The notes under the pieces are model-generated. The model was not told the origin of the DNA, did no database searches, and saw only the letters and a program-made list of their open reading frames with translations. 9,740 nt of DNA from an uncultured Bacilli bacterium (GTDB lineage: Bacteria > Bacillota_I > Bacilli_A > RF39 > UBA660), in assembly GCA_947629075.1 (NCBI GenBank), contig CANRCI010000050.1, forward strand, positions 1 to 9,740, written 5' to 3'. Within the stretch, counting starts at the first letter, position 1, and each line of letters starts with the position of its first letter. Both the position numbers and the translations under genes were made by a program. Of this stretch, positions 1 to 5,314 are shown in pieces.

Positions 1-1
1 A

Positions 2-307
2 GCTGCTTTAAATAAAGATGACTATAAAAATTTTAGTGAAGTTGAAAAGGCAATTAATTTAGTTAATAGAGATAAAAATGTTTTGGAACAAAAACAAGTT
101 GACTCTATGGCCGATGATATCTTTAATGCTATTGCAAATTTAAAATTAAAGTATGAACCTGAGCCACAAGAACCTGATGAATCAGACATTCCAGATAACC
201 CAGATACTTATGATAGTGGTTTAAAATATATTATATATTTTGTGTTAAGTTCTATTAGTTTAGGATTTAGTACATTACTTTATAAAAAAGTATCGAAAGA
301 ATTATAG
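2..307 (+). CDS. C-terminal end of a FIVAR-repeat surface protein with a sorting-like tail (5' end outside window)
   Basis: The reading frame is open from base 2 and ends at TAG 305-307, so only the last 101 residues are seen. Residues 1-50 (AALNKDDY..., spaced Ala/Leu/Val, ending NAIANLKLK) fit the three-helix FIVAR pattern common in Gram-positive cell-wall adhesins and glycan-active enzymes. An acidic Pro-rich linker follows (EPEPQEPDESDIPDNP). Then comes NPDTYD (197-214), a hydrophobic stretch (YIIYFVLSSISLGFSTLLY) and a basic tail (KKVSKEL). Motif, membrane segment and positive tail in that order are the layout of a sortase signal, but Tyr replaces the Gly of LPXTG. The TTG at 83 lies inside the FIVAR fold and is not a start. 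Wall attachment is inferred; the N-terminal catalytic or binding part cannot be judged. The gene has its own terminator and lies against a broken ABC ATPase. Confidence 0.75.
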   Translation, partial: AALNKDDYKNFSEVEKAINLVNRDKNVLEQKQVDSMADDIFNAIANLKLKYEPEPQEPDESDIPDNPDTYDSGLKYIIYFVLSSISLGFSTLLYKKVSKEL

Positions 308-331
308 GTAATTTTTATTACCTATTTTTTT
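305..331 (+). terminator. Rho-independent terminator of the FIVAR surface protein gene
   Basis: TAGGTAAT (305-312) pairs perfectly with ATTACCTA (317-324) around a TTTT loop and is followed by seven T (325-331). The stop codon of the surface gene forms the base of the stem. Confidence 0.85.
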
Positions 332-362
332 ATATCTTATTAAGATGTGTCTTCACTACATT

Positions 363-534
363 CAAAGAGTTGCTCTAATTAGGACACTAGCTATAAATCC
401 TGATATTTTACTCTTAGATGAACCATATTCTGCTTTGGATTATCAAACGAGGCTTGCTCTTTCAGATGATGTTTTTAATATCATCAAAAAAGAAAATAAA
501 ACTGCTATTATGGTTACGCATGATTTGGGTGAAG
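363..534 (+). pseudogene. ABC transporter ATPase, middle fragment (nitrate/sulfonate/taurine type), interrupted on both sides
   Basis: From CAA at 363 the + strand encodes QRVALIRTLAINPD, then ILLLDEP (Walker B), SALD (D-loop) and AIMVTHDLGE (H-loop histidine). This is the second half of the nucleotide-binding domain of a SsuB/TauB-like importer ATPase. Homology to the family starts abruptly at QRV, just after where the LSGGQ signature should be. Walker A, Q-loop and signature (about 130 residues) are missing upstream, where a different gene ends at 307. After the H-loop the frame runs into foreign sequence (VIGIWQ, stop 552-554). The true continuation lies 3.2 kb away at 3759-3934. Rejoined, the two pieces give 113 residues of a protein normally about 250 long. 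The ATG at 345 precedes the homology and is probably not a genuine start. The fragment is very probably non-functional as it stands. Confidence 0.88.
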
Positions 535-556
535 TCATTGGAATTTGGCAATAAAA
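512..556 (+). other. attL: left attachment junction of the element
   Basis: ATPase coding sequence (B half, up to 528) meets core GTGAAG (529-534). The element P' half follows: TCAT (535-538), a 9-base spacer, then the arm GCAATAAAA (548-556). That arm is the exact inverted complement of the arm at 3736-3744. The A-run of the arm is shared with the glycosidase terminator T-tract. The outer limit of the B half is an estimate. Confidence 0.75.
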
Positions 557-583
557 AAAGATAGTAGTTATTCAACTACTATC
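553..583 (-). terminator. Terminator of the phosphodiester glycosidase gene
   Basis: A perfect 10-bp stem (GATAGTAGTT 560-569 with AACTACTATC 574-583) has a four-base loop. On the - strand it is followed by seven T (A-run 553-559). The glycosidase stop codon lies at the stem/loop, and the T-tract overlaps the element's P' arm. Confidence 0.88.
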
Positions 584-1932
584 CATGCATTTGGTAAAGA
601 CCTAATAGTTCTCTGTGTTCCATTAAATGGAATATTAACGTAATGATTATCATTATACATAGCTGTTGAAGTACCACCATCTAAATTAGCTGCATTATAT
701 GCACCATATTTTAATAACAATGATGATAAATCGCTATACGATGCTCCGTATGAATGTGATTGATGACCATCTATTACTAATAATAAAACTATTCCATCTT
801 TTCTCTGTGCTATAACAGAACGAGAAGTCGCCCAGGTATAAGCTTTAGATGGGAATTGGTTTTTACCATTGACTATTAAATAAGGGCCCCAGTCAACAGC
901 ATCTCTAATTCCAGCTTTTAAGGCCTCATCTGAGGTCATTCTTTTAAGAACTAATTTATTATCTTTATTGAAACCAATTAGTCCACCAGAATCAATTCCT
1001 CTTCTAAATTCGCTTAATAAAATCCCGTCTTTTATTACAGCACCATGTGGTATTCCACCATTACTTCGCCAGTTAGGATCATAGAAACCACCTGCATTTA
1101 TTGATACTAAAGATTTATTATCTTTGTGAATTTGTTCTAATATCTGTCCATAGGTATAACCTTCAGTACCAGCACCTTTGCTTACACCGAGTTTAACTTT
1201 TGAAGGATCATAAATTACAGCCATCCAACCTTTATATTTTTGGTTAGGTAACCCGTTTACTTTTCCTTCAACTTCAACAATTTTATAAATATCGTTGTTA
1301 GGATCTTTAGTAAGTATTTCTTCTTCGTATTTATTGGCATAAATTTTTTGGTCGAAGTCGATGTCGTCAAACTCAATAATATTGCTACCATCTAGTTCAA
1401 GCTCACTTGCTTTGTCGAGCTCAGCAATCGTTTCGTTTATCGTCTTATCGCTGTAGAACCAATTGGCAATATACTGATGATTAGTAGTTAACATGGCTTT
1501 ATTGATCAACCACTCTTTAACAGGTGATTGATCCATATAAAGCATATTAACTGAAAGAGATATTCCTAAAACGTATGCTCCAATTAAAAGAAAGGAGGAG
1601 AATCTTGCGATTCTGTTTAAATTTTGGAGTAATTTTTCGTGTTTTTTTATTTTTTTTATTATTCCCGATATAAATATTATTAATAAACCCACAGATAGGA
1701 CTAATATAAAAATGGCTAATCTATTAGTAATTAAGTTATTACTATGAGTAGAAATTATATAAAGGCTTACTAGGATAGGTAATAATACTATAGGTATCAA
1801 AATTGGCTTATCACTGGTTGTATTTTGAATTGGTTTTTCCCTTTTATTCTTTTTTTGTTTTTTATGCTTTAGAGTAACATATTTTTCATCGTCACTAAAA
1901 GCATCGATCAATTCAATCTTTTCTTTTTTCAT
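568..1932 (-). CDS. Membrane-anchored phosphodiester glycosidase family protein (NAGPA domain)
   Basis: 454 residues. The N-terminus is cytosolic and Lys-rich (1-42). Hydrophobic segments follow at about 43-61, 71-93 and 112-131, which would place the rest outside the cell. From about 213 to 453 the sequence fits the NAGPA/phosphodiester glycosidase domain: SINAGGFYDP (277-286), HGAVIKDG (296-303), WGPYLIVNG (348-356), SRSVIAQ (370-376), LLLVIDGHQ (383-391) and the signature NLDGGTSTAMY (416-426). Known members remove a sugar linked through a phosphodiester, as in the lysosomal uncovering enzyme, and the family is frequent in exopolysaccharide loci. The substrate here is unknown; a sugar-phosphate group of a surface polymer is a guess. 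The ATG at 1932 is preceded by AGGTGATG, and only 10 bases separate it from the upstream 190-residue gene, so the two are surely cotranscribed. It is cargo of the recombinase element. Confidence 0.85.
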   Translation of the reverse strand: MKKEKIELIDAFSDDEKYVTLKHKKQKKNKREKPIQNTTSDKPILIPIVLLPILVSLYIISTHSNNLITNRLAIFILVLSVGLLIIFISGIIKKIKKHEKLLQNLNRIARFSSFLLIGAYVLGISLSVNMLYMDQSPVKEWLINKAMLTTNHQYIANWFYSDKTINETIAELDKASELELDGSNIIEFDDIDFDQKIYANKYEEEILTKDPNNDIYKIVEVEGKVNGLPNQKYKGWMAVIYDPSKVKLGVSKGAGTEGYTYGQILEQIHKDNKSLVSINAGGFYDPNWRSNGGIPHGAVIKDGILLSEFRRGIDSGGLIGFNKDNKLVLKRMTSDEALKAGIRDAVDWGPYLIVNGKNQFPSKAYTWATSRSVIAQRKDGIVLLLVIDGHQSHSYGASYSDLSSLLLKYGAYNAANLDGGTSTAMYNDNHYVNIPFNGTQRTIRSLPNAWIVVE

Positions 1933-1942
1933 AGTCCATCAC

Positions 1943-2515
1943 CTATAAAAGTTTACCTAAATATTCACCATCACCATCCAAGTCTACGTATTTAAAGGTA
2001 TTTGAGTCATACTGCTTTAGTTGTGGATAATTCTCTCCCATATCAGTTTTTGTCCATTCGTTATAACTCTTGATATTTTGATTGTGATTTTCTACTAAAG
2101 ATACGAACGCATTTTGGATAGTCTCATAATTCTTTCTTATTATATCACATTTTTGAGTGATACGAGAATCATATGTCCCGACTCTTCCACATTGTTCGAT
2201 TAGGATATCACCTAAGTTAGTAACATCTTTAATAGCATTCTCCAAACTCTTTATCTCCAAGTTATTAGCTTTATTATCAGTATAGATATCCTGATAATAC
2301 TGTTTGACCAAAATTTTGCTGTGCTCAAATCTAGTTTTAATTTCCTCAGCTTTCAAATTAAAAATGCCATAATTGGTGCTGATGGAGGAATTTAAATACG
2401 AAGTTTCTTGGGCATCAACTCTAAAATCTTCAATAAAAGATATAGTAGTCCCAGTCGTTATTAAAAATAAAGCTATAAATATCATGATTAACGATACAAC
2501 CCTAGTATTCTTCAT
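1943..2515 (-). CDS. Single-pass extracytoplasmic protein with Ca-loop-like C-terminus; function unknown
   Basis: 190 residues; I do not recognise the family. A hydrophobic N-terminal segment (8-28) acts as a signal anchor or uncleaved signal peptide. The body (about 45-150) is polar and probably helical, rich in Lys/Glu/Asn, with two cysteines (109 and 123) that could form a disulfide. The C-terminus has DLDGDGEYLG (178-187), which resembles the DxDxDG calcium loop of EF-hand or dockerin sequences, ending three residues later. The ATG at 2515 has a strong AGGAGG eight bases upstream and a TATAAT box further up. It is the first gene of a two-gene unit with the phosphodiester glycosidase, 10 bases apart, so a shared role at the outer membrane face is likely. 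A partner or regulator of the glycosidase is a guess. Confidence 0.75.
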   Translation of the reverse strand: MKNTRVVSLIMIFIALFLITTGTTISFIEDFRVDAQETSYLNSSISTNYGIFNLKAEEIKTRFEHSKILVKQYYQDIYTDNKANNLEIKSLENAIKDVTNLGDILIEQCGRVGTYDSRITQKCDIIRKNYETIQNAFVSLVENHNQNIKSYNEWTKTDMGENYPQLKQYDSNTFKYVDLDGDGEYLGKLL

Positions 2516-2538
2516 AACTAAATCCTCCTACAATTATG

Positions 2539-2567
2539 ATTATACATCCAAGTATGTAAACACAAAA
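2539..2567 (-). promoter_or_regulatory. Probable promoter of the 190-residue protein/glycosidase cargo unit
   Basis: A consensus TATAAT lies on the - strand at 2544-2539. Only a weak -35 (TTTTGT, 17-base spacer; or TTGTGT, 15-base spacer) is present. Transcription would begin near 2532, just ahead of AGGAGG at 2529-2524, giving a very short leader. Confidence 0.4.
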
Positions 2568-2611
2568 TATATTTTACACTTTTTTAGAAAAAATATGTAA
2601 ATATTTTACAT
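2554..2611. repeat. Two inverted ATGTAAA/TTTACA(T) pairs between recombinase and cargo promoter
   Basis: Copies are ATGTAAA at 2554-2560, TTTACA at 2573-2578, ATGTAAA at 2595-2601 and TTTACAT at 2605-2611. The inner pair 2595-2611 is a perfect 7-bp dyad with a TAT loop. Together they cover the gap between recombinase stop and cargo promoter, as operators might. The region is very AT-rich, which weakens the case. Confidence 0.4.
2588..2611 (-). terminator. Possible weak terminator after the recombinase gene
   Basis: On the - strand the 7-bp dyad ATGTAAA/TTTACAT is followed by A and six T (2593-2588) and begins at the recombinase stop codon. The stem contains a single G-C pair, so it would be inefficient. 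Confidence 0.35.
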
Positions 2612-3699
2612 TATAATTTAATTATATTAACGTCTATATTTTTTTCTTTAACATCTAATTTTACATTTCTAACTTTATCTCTCATCTCTTCAGCAATAGA
2701 GCCCTTAATATTTAGCCTATTTCCAATAAGTTTTTCCACTTTTTTGTGACTTATCGCTTTAAAAGAACAATTGGGGTTTTTACAAATATAATTGATATAA
2801 CAAACAGTCTTATCGTTTTTATCGCGTTTATAAATCCTTTTGACCAGCATCTTTTCGCCACATGTACATATTAAATATTTTTTTAAATAACTCTCCGGTT
2901 TTTCACGATTCAATTTTTCATTAGTTTTCATAAATAGCTCATTACTTATCAACGGTTTATGAAAGCCATCTATTTCCATATAGTCTTTCGTATTTATTCC
3001 GTGTCTCACTTTACCTATATAGGTGGGATTAGTAAGAATTAGTTTAATAGTTTTATTGGTCCACTTTTTATTTTTCTTGGTCGGTATCTTTCTTCTATTC
3101 AAATCATCTCTTATAGTTTTTATATTTTCTTTTTGAAAACGATTAAAAATTTCTTTTACAATTTTAGCTTCTTTTTTATTTATAGTTAAAACATTTTTAT
3201 GTATTTGCTTATCATATCCATATGAGGAAATAGAGGTACATATCGTGTGACCCTCTTTAGCTTTTCTATCGATTCCCAATTTTATTCGCTCAATGATGTT
3301 TTCTCGTTCAAACTCCGCGAACAATCCAATTATCTTTATGAACATGCGCCCAGTAGCACTTGTCGTATCAATCGCTTCAGTCAACGAATTAAAATCGCAG
3401 TTATATTTATTAAAAAACTCTACTAGATCGATTAAATCTCTCGTCGACCTAGTTAGACGATCTATTTTGAAAACTAAAACATTGTTTACTAACCCTTCTT
3501 TTATATCATCTAACATATTTATTAATTCACTACGACCAGTGATACTTTTACCACTTTTACCTTCGTCGATATAAAATTTATAAATGTTCCAGTCTTTTAT
3601 TTTGGCATAACTTCCCAATTTTTCTTGTTGGGCTCTAATCGAATAACCGTGTTCTGCTTGTTCTTCAGTAGATACCCTTATATATATTCCCGTTTTCAT
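2611..3699 (-). CDS. Large serine recombinase (site-specific integrase), compact form
   Basis: 362 residues. Residues 1-145 form a resolvase/invertase catalytic domain: YIRVSTEEQ with nucleophile Ser10, GRSEL, FKIDRLTRS (77-85, active-site arginines) and GLFAEFERENI (125-135). Residues about 150-265 fit the 'recombinase' DNA-binding domain (GYDK, TNPTYIGKV). A zinc ribbon follows with Cys278, Cys280, Cys306 and Cys311. Large serine recombinases commonly reach 450-550 residues; here only about 50 charged residues follow the last Cys, so the usual coiled-coil arm is short or absent. The ATG at 3699 is fixed by the conserved N-terminus and an in-frame stop upstream, yet no Shine-Dalgarno precedes it. 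The gene starts 60 bp from the right core and points into the element, the typical position for an integrase next to its own site. It probably inserted this element; it is intact and may still act. Confidence 0.92.
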   Translation of the reverse strand: MKTGIYIRVSTEEQAEHGYSIRAQQEKLGSYAKIKDWNIYKFYIDEGKSGKSITGRSELINMLDDIKEGLVNNVLVFKIDRLTRSTRDLIDLVEFFNKYNCDFNSLTEAIDTTSATGRMFIKIIGLFAEFERENIIERIKLGIDRKAKEGHTICTSISSYGYDKQIHKNVLTINKKEAKIVKEIFNRFQKENIKTIRDDLNRRKIPTKKNKKWTNKTIKLILTNPTYIGKVRHGINTKDYMEIDGFHKPLISNELFMKTNEKLNREKPESYLKKYLICTCGEKMLVKRIYKRDKNDKTVCYINYICKNPNCSFKAISHKKVEKLIGNRLNIKGSIAEEMRDKVRNVKLDVKEKNIDVNIIKL

Positions 3700-3735
3700 A
3701 CTAGATGTTATGCTACAAAGAAGATTTTAGAAGTA

Positions 3736-3781
3736 TTTTATTGCTCTTTTACTCATGAGTGAAGCCATAAGTCTATCTAAC
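3736..3781 (+). other. attR: right attachment junction of the element
   Basis: The element P half consists of arm TTTTATTGC (3736-3744), ten bases and ATGA (3755-3758). Core GTGAAG (3759-3764) follows, then ATPase sequence (CCATAAGTC...) as the B' half. Around the core, attL and attR agree at 11 of 13 positions (526-538 versus 3756-3768). The outer limit of the B' half is an estimate. Confidence 0.75.
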
Positions 3782-3934
3782 CGTATCGTCGTTTTAACCA
3801 AAAGACCCGCTACTATAAAAAAGATATATGACATTAAACTAACTGGAGCATCTACTCCCATAAACAATCGTAAATGTAAAGAGTTCAGTGAATATTACGA
3901 CAAGATTTGGAGGGATTTAGATGTCAACATTTAG
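3759..3934 (+). pseudogene. ABC transporter ATPase, C-terminal fragment
   Basis: Read in frame from the core, this segment encodes (G)EAISLSNRIVVLTKRPATIKK... and ends ...YYDKIWRDLDVNI at TAG 3932-3934. That is the C-terminal regulatory end of SsuB/TauB-like ATPases and the direct continuation of the fragment ending at 534. There is no start codon with a ribosome site of its own. The last 14 bases overlap the permease start (3921), showing that ATPase and permease were one translationally coupled operon before the insertion. Confidence 0.88.
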
Positions 3935-4709
3935 TGAAGAACATAAATTATTTTTAAAAAAGATAAAACAGAGAAAAAGATTCATTCTATTTTTTCAGAT
4001 AATGATATTTGTCCTATTTTTAATGATTTGGGAATTCTCTTCCAGAGCTAAACTAATTAATCCTTTTCTATTTTCTTCTCCAAGCATGGTCTTTTCTACA
4101 ATTGTCGATCTATTTCAAAAAAACAATCTCTTTTTACACATAGGGGTTACTTTATATGAGACAATTATCAGTTTTGCAATTGCATCCATTATCGGTTTAG
4201 TTATGGCTACTTTATTTTGGTGGAGTGATACGACGTATAAGATTTTCGAACCATATCTAACAATTCTCAATTCCCTACCAAAAGTAGCTTTAGGTCCATT
4301 AATAATTATCTGGATTGGAGCCAGTGTCAATTCAATCATTATTATGGCTCTACTGATTTCTACTTTTATAAGTATCATAAATATCTATAATGGATTTAAA
4401 ATGACTGATAACAGTTATATTACTCTTCTTAAAAGTTTTGGAGCATCAAAGATTCAAATTTTTAGAAAAGCGGTCTTTCCAGCTAATTTCACAAACGTTA
4501 TCAGTGCTCTTAAGATAAATATTAGTATGTCCCTAATTGGCGTCATTATGGGTGAATTATTGGTGTCTAAAAGTGGATTAGGATATTTAATAATGTATGG
4601 ATCACAAGTATTTAATATCAACCTTACTATTACTTCAGCATTTATCTTAGGAATCATTTCTTATCTTATGTACTTTATAATCTGCAAAATAGAAAATAAA
4701 TTAAAATAA
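3921..4709 (+). CDS. ABC transporter permease, nitrate/sulfonate/taurine (SsuC/TauC-like) family
   Basis: 262 residues, the usual length. There are six likely membrane helices at about 21-39, 80-100, 112-133, 137-156, 197-214 and 233-254. The cytoplasmic coupling loop lies at 165-187 (TLLKSFGASKIQIFRKAVFP), keeping the G-A-S and the trailing Pro of the EAA motif while the EAA itself is LLK. Such permeases pair with an ATPase and a lipoprotein or periplasmic binder to import small organic anions or vitamin precursors; the substrate cannot be told. The ATG at 3921 has a strong GGAGGG six bases upstream and overlaps the ATPase stop by 14 bases. The ATPase is broken and no binding protein is in the window. 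The permease is therefore probably without a working engine, unless another ATPase serves it. The coding sequence itself is undamaged, suggesting recent disruption or continued use. Confidence 0.88.
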   Translation: MSTFSEEHKLFLKKIKQRKRFILFFQIMIFVLFLMIWEFSSRAKLINPFLFSSPSMVFSTIVDLFQKNNLFLHIGVTLYETIISFAIASIIGLVMATLFWWSDTTYKIFEPYLTILNSLPKVALGPLIIIWIGASVNSIIIMALLISTFISIINIYNGFKMTDNSYITLLKSFGASKIQIFRKAVFPANFTNVISALKINISMSLIGVIMGELLVSKSGLGYLIMYGSQVFNINLTITSAFILGIISYLMYFIICKIENKLK

Positions 4710-4737
4710 AAATACAGTTAAAAAAAACTGTATTTTT
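4708..4737. terminator. Bidirectional terminator between permease and sortase genes
   Basis: AAAAATACAGTT (4708-4719) pairs with AACTGTATTTTT (4726-4737) around six A. The stem supplies a T-run on both strands. It touches the stop codons of the two convergent genes (4707-4709 and 4736-4738). Confidence 0.85.
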
Positions 4738-5314
4738 AATTAGTTCTTATAAAAGTTAATACTAAATATTTATTATCTCTTACTTGACTACAAGTAATCA
4801 GTGTTAAAGTATTATCATCCCTTTCCTTAAATGCAATCGATTCTTTCTTTTCATAAAATTTTATCTCATCCAGCTCATAATTATATTCCTTACCATTATA
4901 GATGATTATAGCTTTATCATTTAATTTAAGCTTATCCAAATCATTAAAGTAAGAATGAATACCATTACCGGAATGACCAGCTATAAATATTTCTGATTTA
5001 TCAGCATCTATTTCCGTACTTTCTTTTAAGTACTCAATATTTTTATCAATAGTATTATTTACATCATCTTTATCTAAAAAACCTCTTTCAAAATTAATTT
5101 TAGGTATTTTTAGTATTCCATGATATTTAATAATTTCCTTTTCATCTTTCTTTTCTTTATATATTCCCTTACTAATTATGTAGTAACTTATACTTTTATC
5201 CTCCTTTTTCTCTATTTTCTGAACTTCAATTTTTTCAGTTAAACTCTGATAAACTAATATTACTGTCGAAATTATTACTAATACAAATAGTATATTAATA
5301 ATCTTAGTTTTCAT
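4736..5314 (-). CDS. Sortase, membrane-anchored transpeptidase
   Basis: 192 residues. A single N-terminal membrane segment (about 5-23) is followed by an extracytoplasmic domain starting near YHGILKIPKI (64-71). The catalytic triad is visible: His114 in IAGHSGNG, Cys175 in TLITC and Arg190 in TFIR, two residues from the end. Sortases cut a sorting motif in surface proteins and link them to the wall precursor or to each other. No lid motif (DPF/DPW) typical of pilin-polymerising class C enzymes is seen; the class is left open. The start overlaps the end of the adhesin gene by 11 bases and lacks a clear ribosome site, implying translational coupling. The adjacent adhesin, with TPDTNE near its C-terminus, is the obvious substrate. 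Confidence 0.9.
   Translation of the reverse strand: MKTKIINILFVLVIISTVILVYQSLTEKIEVQKIEKKEDKSISYYIISKGIYKEKKDEKEIIKYHGILKIPKINFERGFLDKDDVNNTIDKNIEYLKESTEIDADKSEIFIAGHSGNGIHSYFNDLDKLKLNDKAIIIYNGKEYNYELDEIKFYEKKESIAFKERDDNTLTLITCSQVRDNKYLVLTFIRTN

Larger units (their letters stand above)
529..3764. mobile_element. 3.23-kb serine-recombinase element inserted in the ABC ATPase H-loop
   Basis: The two ATPase pieces are separated by a segment bounded by the direct core repeat GTGAAG (529-534 and 3759-3764, 3,230 bp apart). Crossing over between the cores restores GGT GAA GCC ATA AGT in frame, giving THDLGEAIS, the sequence expected of this ATPase family. The joined element ends form a 51-bp imperfect dyad, the usual size of a serine-integrase attP. 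Inside, all genes are on the - strand: recombinase (starting 60 bp from the right core), a single-pass extracytoplasmic protein, and a membrane phosphodiester glycosidase whose terminator overlaps the left end. No replication, transfer or phage genes are present. It therefore looks like a minimal integrative cassette, or a remnant of a larger element. Boundaries are read directly from the sequence; mobility today is inferred. Confidence 0.85.

Noticed and set aside
83..307. Separate small membrane protein starting at TTG 83
   Set aside because: The frame is open to the window edge and the upstream residues complete a FIVAR helix, so it is the end of a larger gene.
345..554. A complete small protein starting at ATG 345
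   Set aside because: The first residues do not match the ABC family, homology begins at QRV, and the last residues are element sequence. It is a gene fragment.
2373..2600. + strand open frame opposite the 190-residue gene
   Set aside because: It runs antisense through a gene with good ribosome site and membrane anchor, and continues into the AT-rich promoter region. It shows no domain features.
3293..3574. + strand frame opposite the recombinase
   Set aside because: Mirror of the conserved catalytic domain; no ribosome site or recognisable product.
4115..4657. - strand frames opposite the permease
   Set aside because: Shadows of a well-supported membrane protein gene.
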